From Leptospiraceae bacterium (GTDB lineage: Bacteria > Spirochaetota > Leptospiria > Leptospirales > Leptospiraceae), in contig JAGOHK010000014.1 of assembly GCA_017996175.1 (NCBI GenBank), forward strand, positions 1-64,000: a DNA stretch of 64,000 nt, in the 5' to 3' direction. Positions 60,368 to 64,000 of the stretch are shown one piece after another; within the stretch, counting starts at the first letter, position 1; the number at the start of each line of letters is the position of its first letter. The notes under the pieces are model-generated. The model worked only from the letters and a program-made list of their open reading frames with translations. It did not search any database and was not told where the DNA came from. The translations under genes and the position numbers were made by a program.

Positions 60368-63301
60368 ATGAAAAAAAATCTTTTTTTAGCTATCGGAATT
60401 CTTTTTCCTTTTTTATCGATTCTTTCCAGTGACATCAATAAAAAAATTTCCCTTGGCAAGTTTATTCCTCATAAAACGGAAATAGATAACAATCGAGAAA
60501 ATAAAATTATCTCCTCCTTAGCTGCTTCTCTGGAATCCGCAGGTTACAGTATTACTTTTCTAAAAGGTAATAGAGAGTCTAATTTAGATTTAGCGCAAAA
60601 AAATGGGTCTCTCTATTATGTAGAAGGTTATTACCAGGGAAAAAGAGAAAAAAATATTCTTACTCTTTATGCATTACTTTACGATCCAAAAACTGGATAC
60701 TTAGTCGATGTAATTCGACAATCAAATGATATTGTGGATTCACTGGGTACAGAATTTAAAGACCTAAATGATAAATACAAAGAAGATGAAAATAAAGTGA
60801 CTCAAAGTTTAGGTGATGCCGTGTCTTTCTCTGTTTTAACAAATCCTTCTAAGACAGAAATTCGAGAAAATATCTATGATCAATTATTATCTAGACCCAT
60901 TGGAAAAGAAATAGATGTCTCGATTGCCAAAGAAGATAAGACTGAGAAATCAAAAGAAATTTTAAAACAACTTGGAGAAGAGGAAGTCATTACCGCCTCA
61001 AGAACTAGCCAAAAGATTTCAGATGCTCCTTCTAAAGTTGTAGTATTTTCGAGAGATACAATTCATGAGAGAGGATACCGAACATTAACCGAATTACTGC
61101 AAGACGTACCTGGGTTCGATTTTAATTCGTTTAATGATTCGGGAGAATACCCAACTGATTTAATTCTAAGAGGTATCTCGGATGTGGGGCAAACTCAAAT
61201 TTTGCTCATGGAAAACGGAGTTATTCAAAATGATATAGGAAATGGATGGCTGAGACATGTTCAGTTTGATACTGTCCTTGTGGATGTGGAGCGAATCGAG
61301 ATTATCTTGGGTCCCGGTTCTTCTCTCTACGGGGCAAACGCTTATGCAGGATTAATTAATATTATCACTCGAAAAGGAAAGTCCCTGTTCACTAAAAAAA
61401 ATGCAACCGTTATGGGAGATACAAGACTCCAAGTGGGTGCGAATAATACTTATTTGCCGGAAGGAATGTTTGCATTTAAGTTGCCAAACGATATGATTTT
61501 TCAATTGGCAGGAAGATATTATAATACAAACGGGGATAAAGGTAAAGGGCGACCTGATCCTGGAAATTATTTTAACAATAACTTTGAGCCTAATCAAGTT
61601 CAAATTGCGCCTGATCCAAACCGTATCATAGTAAATAACGATAGGACTCTTTTCGGAACATCAAAACCTTTGACTAACGGTTTTGATAATTCCGCAAAAG
61701 ATTTTTTTGTTAGAGGTGCATTGTCGAAAGATGGACTGACTATTGGGTTTAATATCTGGGATGTAAAAGAAGGACTCGGAACTTACGTTCCTTCTTATGA
61801 ATATTTTACAAATACAAAGGGAATACCCTTTATGAAACATCACAGAGGATACTATGTAAATGCAAGTTATGAGACTAGTATAACCCAAAAACTTTTTTCA
61901 ACTAGTAAAATTTATTACCGCAATACAACGATTATGCCCGACACTGGTTTTGTCTATACCTATCGTTATCAAAGTATTGATTCACCGATGATAAATGGAC
62001 AGCCTGGAGTACCGACCTACGATAAAGCAAAACAATATTACGGACCGAGCACAATGACCGGTGCACAACAACAATTTAACTATAATGTAACTGAGTCAAA
62101 TAACCTAGTTTTTGGGTTACAACTGGATAAATTCATAAGACAGTCGATTAGTGATTCCGTTGGTGCAATTGGTGTAGGTGGAGTATCGCTTGGAAGAAAG
62201 CAGAACACTAATTCGAATGTTGTGGATTCTGCATGGGAAAGCGAAAAACAATCAGTAGCCGCAGTTTTCTATTCAACTACTACTGCAGGATATATCCAGG
62301 ATGAACAAAAGTTTTTTAACGATAAATTATCTTTTACTCTCGGGGTCAGACATGACCAGGATTCTGACTTTGGGAAAATATGGACGAAACGTGCGGCTAT
62401 TATCGGTAAACCTATACAATGGTACAATGTAAAATTTCTTTACGGAGAAGCTTTCAAAGCACCAACGGTATTTCAGCTCTATGATGAATTTAGAGGAAAT
62501 CGAAATTTAAAACCACAAAAAATTCAAACCTTTGAAGTTGAAAATTCTTTTTTCATTAATAAAATTGCTACTTTAAAAGCGGGATATTTTATGAGTCTCT
62601 TGGATGGACAAATTTCTGAAGGAAGAAATCCAGATCCAAACGCTCCGGCTACCAAATCTACAATTTTTCAAAACTTCAAACCTACTCATATTTTTGGATA
62701 CACTTTCGAAGGCGAGATTTCGGTTACGAATGAAATTAAGGTATTTGGAAATTATACCATTACCCGCGATAGAAATATGAAAACTCTTTTCGACATACAG
62801 GCTAATGGCGCTGGAAACATAACATCGATTAGCCCCATATATGATGGAAAAGAAATAGATAATATAGCAGCCAAGAAAGGAAACATAGGAATCAATATTT
62901 TATTTTTTAAAAAGTTGAATGTAAACTTAAGATTGAATTATGTTGGAAAAAGAAAAGCACCCATTACAAATAAATATTTTCAGCCATACGATCCTACTTT
63001 TATCTCTAAAAATTACCCTTATCAGATAGAAGGAACACCAGATGGTTATATGTCCGCCTACACTTTATTAAATGCTACTATTACCTACAAAGATATTTTC
63101 GGAATTGAAGGTTTAGAGCTACAACTTATTGGTAGAAATATTCTAAATAAATCGTACGGAGGTATGGGTAGGCAGAGCGGGAATGCGGTTCGTCCCATTG
63201 ACGGATTACAGCCAAGTATCCGTAACCCGGACGGATTTGTAAGTCCCTACCATCCACAACCTGGACGGGAAATTTTTTTTCAGATTGTATATGCTTTTTG
63301 A
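60368..63301 (+). CDS. TonB-dependent outer-membrane receptor with extra N-terminal domain
   Basis: The product has 977 residues. After a signal peptide (residues 1-20) comes an additional ~190-residue domain ('AASLESAGYSITFLKGNRES', 'GSLYYVEGYYQGKREKNILT') not usual in transport-only receptors. A TonB-box-like 'EEEVITASRTSQKIS' and a plug domain with 'YRTLTELLQDVPGFDF' and 'ERIEIILGPGSSLYGANAYA' follow, then a 22-strand barrel ending in 'REIFFQIVYAF' (terminal Phe). The ligand is unknown. It is divergent from the SBP/SpoIIE/cyclase genes, which suggests signalling as well as uptake. Confidence 0.94.
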   Translation: MKKNLFLAIGILFPFLSILSSDINKKISLGKFIPHKTEIDNNRENKIISSLAASLESAGYSITFLKGNRESNLDLAQKNGSLYYVEGYYQGKREKNILTLYALLYDPKTGYLVDVIRQSNDIVDSLGTEFKDLNDKYKEDENKVTQSLGDAVSFSVLTNPSKTEIRENIYDQLLSRPIGKEIDVSIAKEDKTEKSKEILKQLGEEEVITASRTSQKISDAPSKVVVFSRDTIHERGYRTLTELLQDVPGFDFNSFNDSGEYPTDLILRGISDVGQTQILLMENGVIQNDIGNGWLRHVQFDTVLVDVERIEIILGPGSSLYGANAYAGLINIITRKGKSLFTKKNATVMGDTRLQVGANNTYLPEGMFAFKLPNDMIFQLAGRYYNTNGDKGKGRPDPGNYFNNNFEPNQVQIAPDPNRIIVNNDRTLFGTSKPLTNGFDNSAKDFFVRGALSKDGLTIGFNIWDVKEGLGTYVPSYEYFTNTKGIPFMKHHRGYYVNASYETSITQKLFSTSKIYYRNTTIMPDTGFVYTYRYQSIDSPMINGQPGVPTYDKAKQYYGPSTMTGAQQQFNYNVTESNNLVFGLQLDKFIRQSISDSVGAIGVGGVSLGRKQNTNSNVVDSAWESEKQSVAAVFYSTTTAGYIQDEQKFFNDKLSFTLGVRHDQDSDFGKIWTKRAAIIGKPIQWYNVKFLYGEAFKAPTVFQLYDEFRGNRNLKPQKIQTFEVENSFFINKIATLKAGYFMSLLDGQISEGRNPDPNAPATKSTIFQNFKPTHIFGYTFEGEISVTNEIKVFGNYTITRDRNMKTLFDIQANGAGNITSISPIYDGKEIDNIAAKKGNIGINILFFKKLNVNLRLNYVGKRKAPITNKYFQPYDPTFISKNYPYQIEGTPDGYMSAYTLLNATITYKDIFGIEGLELQLIGRNILNKSYGGMGRQSGNAVRPIDGLQPSIRNPDGFVSPYHPQPGREIFFQIVYAF

Positions 63302-63363
63302 ATTCATAGAAAATATATTCTTGACTAGTGATACTCAACATCTAAAATACCGTTAATAAAAAA

Positions 63364-64000
63364 ATGAAAGAATTTTTAGTCATAATCCCCGTTTACAACG
63401 AAAAGGCGACAGTCTATGATGTCGCATTACGCACAATAGCCGCAAGCCATGACTTTGCAGATATACTATTTGTAAACGATGGATCAAATGATGGAACTGA
63501 CATTATTCTAAATGAAATCCAAAAAGCTCATCCTTACCTATTCGTACATCATAAAAAAAATGGGGGTTATGGTTCTAGTTTGATTTACGGATTCGAATTC
63601 GGAATTGAAAAAAAGTATCCTTATTTAATTACAATGGACTGTGATGAACAACACCAGCCAAAAGACCTAGAAAGATTTATTAGTTACAATCGAAAAATTG
63701 ATGTAGTAAGCGGAAGTCGTTATGCGCCAAAGTCTAGATCTATTGGTATAGTTCCGCCCGAAGATAGAGTAGAGATTAACAGGCGTATAACTACGGCGAT
63801 CAATAAAAAATACGGTTGGTACATTACAGACGCTTTTTGCGGTTTCAAGAGATACTCCACATCTAAGTTAAAGAATTTTACTTTCACTGAATACGGTTAT
63901 GCATTTCCGATGGAGTTTTGGGCATACACGAAAAAAAATAATCTTACACTTGCTGAAATCGCTGTAGATAAAATCTATATCACTGATGATAGAAGCTTCG
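63364..64000 (+). CDS. Family 2 glycosyltransferase, C-terminus beyond window edge
   Basis: An ATG at 63364 opens a frame of 212 codons still open at the edge. 'FLVIIPVYNEKATVYDVAL' is the GT2 N-terminus; 'ILFVNDGSNDGTDIIL' carries the nucleotide-binding Asp, and 'LITMDCDEQHQPKDL' the metal-binding DxD-type loop (here DCDEQ). 'VVSGSRYAPKSR' and 'TDAFCGFKRYS' are like dolichol-phosphate-mannose synthases. It is probably an undecaprenyl- or polyprenyl-phosphate sugar transferase for envelope glycans. Confidence 0.92.
   Translation, partial: MKEFLVIIPVYNEKATVYDVALRTIAASHDFADILFVNDGSNDGTDIILNEIQKAHPYLFVHHKKNGGYGSSLIYGFEFGIEKKYPYLITMDCDEQHQPKDLERFISYNRKIDVVSGSRYAPKSRSIGIVPPEDRVEINRRITTAINKKYGWYITDAFCGFKRYSTSKLKNFTFTEYGYAFPMEFWAYTKKNNLTLAEIAVDKIYITDDRSF

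Overview
The window looks like a chromosomal segment of a Leptospira-type spirochaete (family Leptospiraceae, possibly an environmental or uncultured member). The DNA is AT-rich, and many small secreted proteins carry loose spirochaete-type lipoboxes. A DUF1564 protein at 20281-20658 belongs to a family known to me essentially only from Leptospira. Signalling genes (GGDEF, class III cyclase, SpoIIE phosphatase, cyclic-nucleotide-binding) are very dense. tRNA-Ile and tRNA-Ala lie together with no rRNA genes nearby. I see no phage, integrase, transposase or CRISPR array.

Layout. 1-3.5 kb: lipoproteins, msrA and a 5'-truncated radical SAM gene. 3.5-7.3 kb: a hydrolase-like protein overlapping a Rieske oxygenase, then a PAP2 phosphatase and a fatty-acid desaturase that overlap tail to tail. 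7.3-14.7 kb: a tightly coupled operon of two B12-binding radical SAM enzymes, a double-GNAT protein, an unknown protein and a GH3-type acyl-adenylating amide synthetase. It converges on an alkaline-ceramidase-like membrane hydrolase. This is the best candidate for an undescribed biosynthetic system. 14.8-17.3 kb: a protein with two cyclic-nucleotide-binding domains and a membrane diguanylate cyclase. 17.4-22.2 kb: two tRNAs, a lipase, small hypotheticals and the DUF1564 protein. 22.2-27.1 kb: a carbamoyltransferase with an altered active-site signature, an M23 peptidase whose start appears frameshifted, a free lipoyl domain and a phosphoesterase. 27.1-40.7 kb: ParDE-like and HigBA modules, pheT, an HpcH/CitE aldolase, a hemerythrin-PAS-GGDEF protein, a GH13 glucosidase and an ankyrin gene broken by loss of a 14-bp repeat. 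40.8-49.6 kb: fapA, FN3-like and TPR envelope proteins, a 7TM adenylate cyclase and tadA. 49.7-53.6 kb: a PIN-type toxin module, then tRNA-Ser-dnaX-ybaB-recR. 53.7-63.3 kb: a large adenylate cyclase, a SpoIIE phosphatase sharing its sensor, and an ABC-type substrate-binding/TPR protein, all divergent from a TonB-dependent receptor; this is a plausible envelope-to-cytoplasm sensing locus. A glycosyltransferase runs off the right edge.

Several families of short palindromic repeats lie between genes, often touching stop codons. One is a 60-bp perfect palindrome; another is a GTAGGGGTTGAAT palindrome found at two distant places. Everything here was read by eye: domain calls rest on motifs I can see, and no database search was run.
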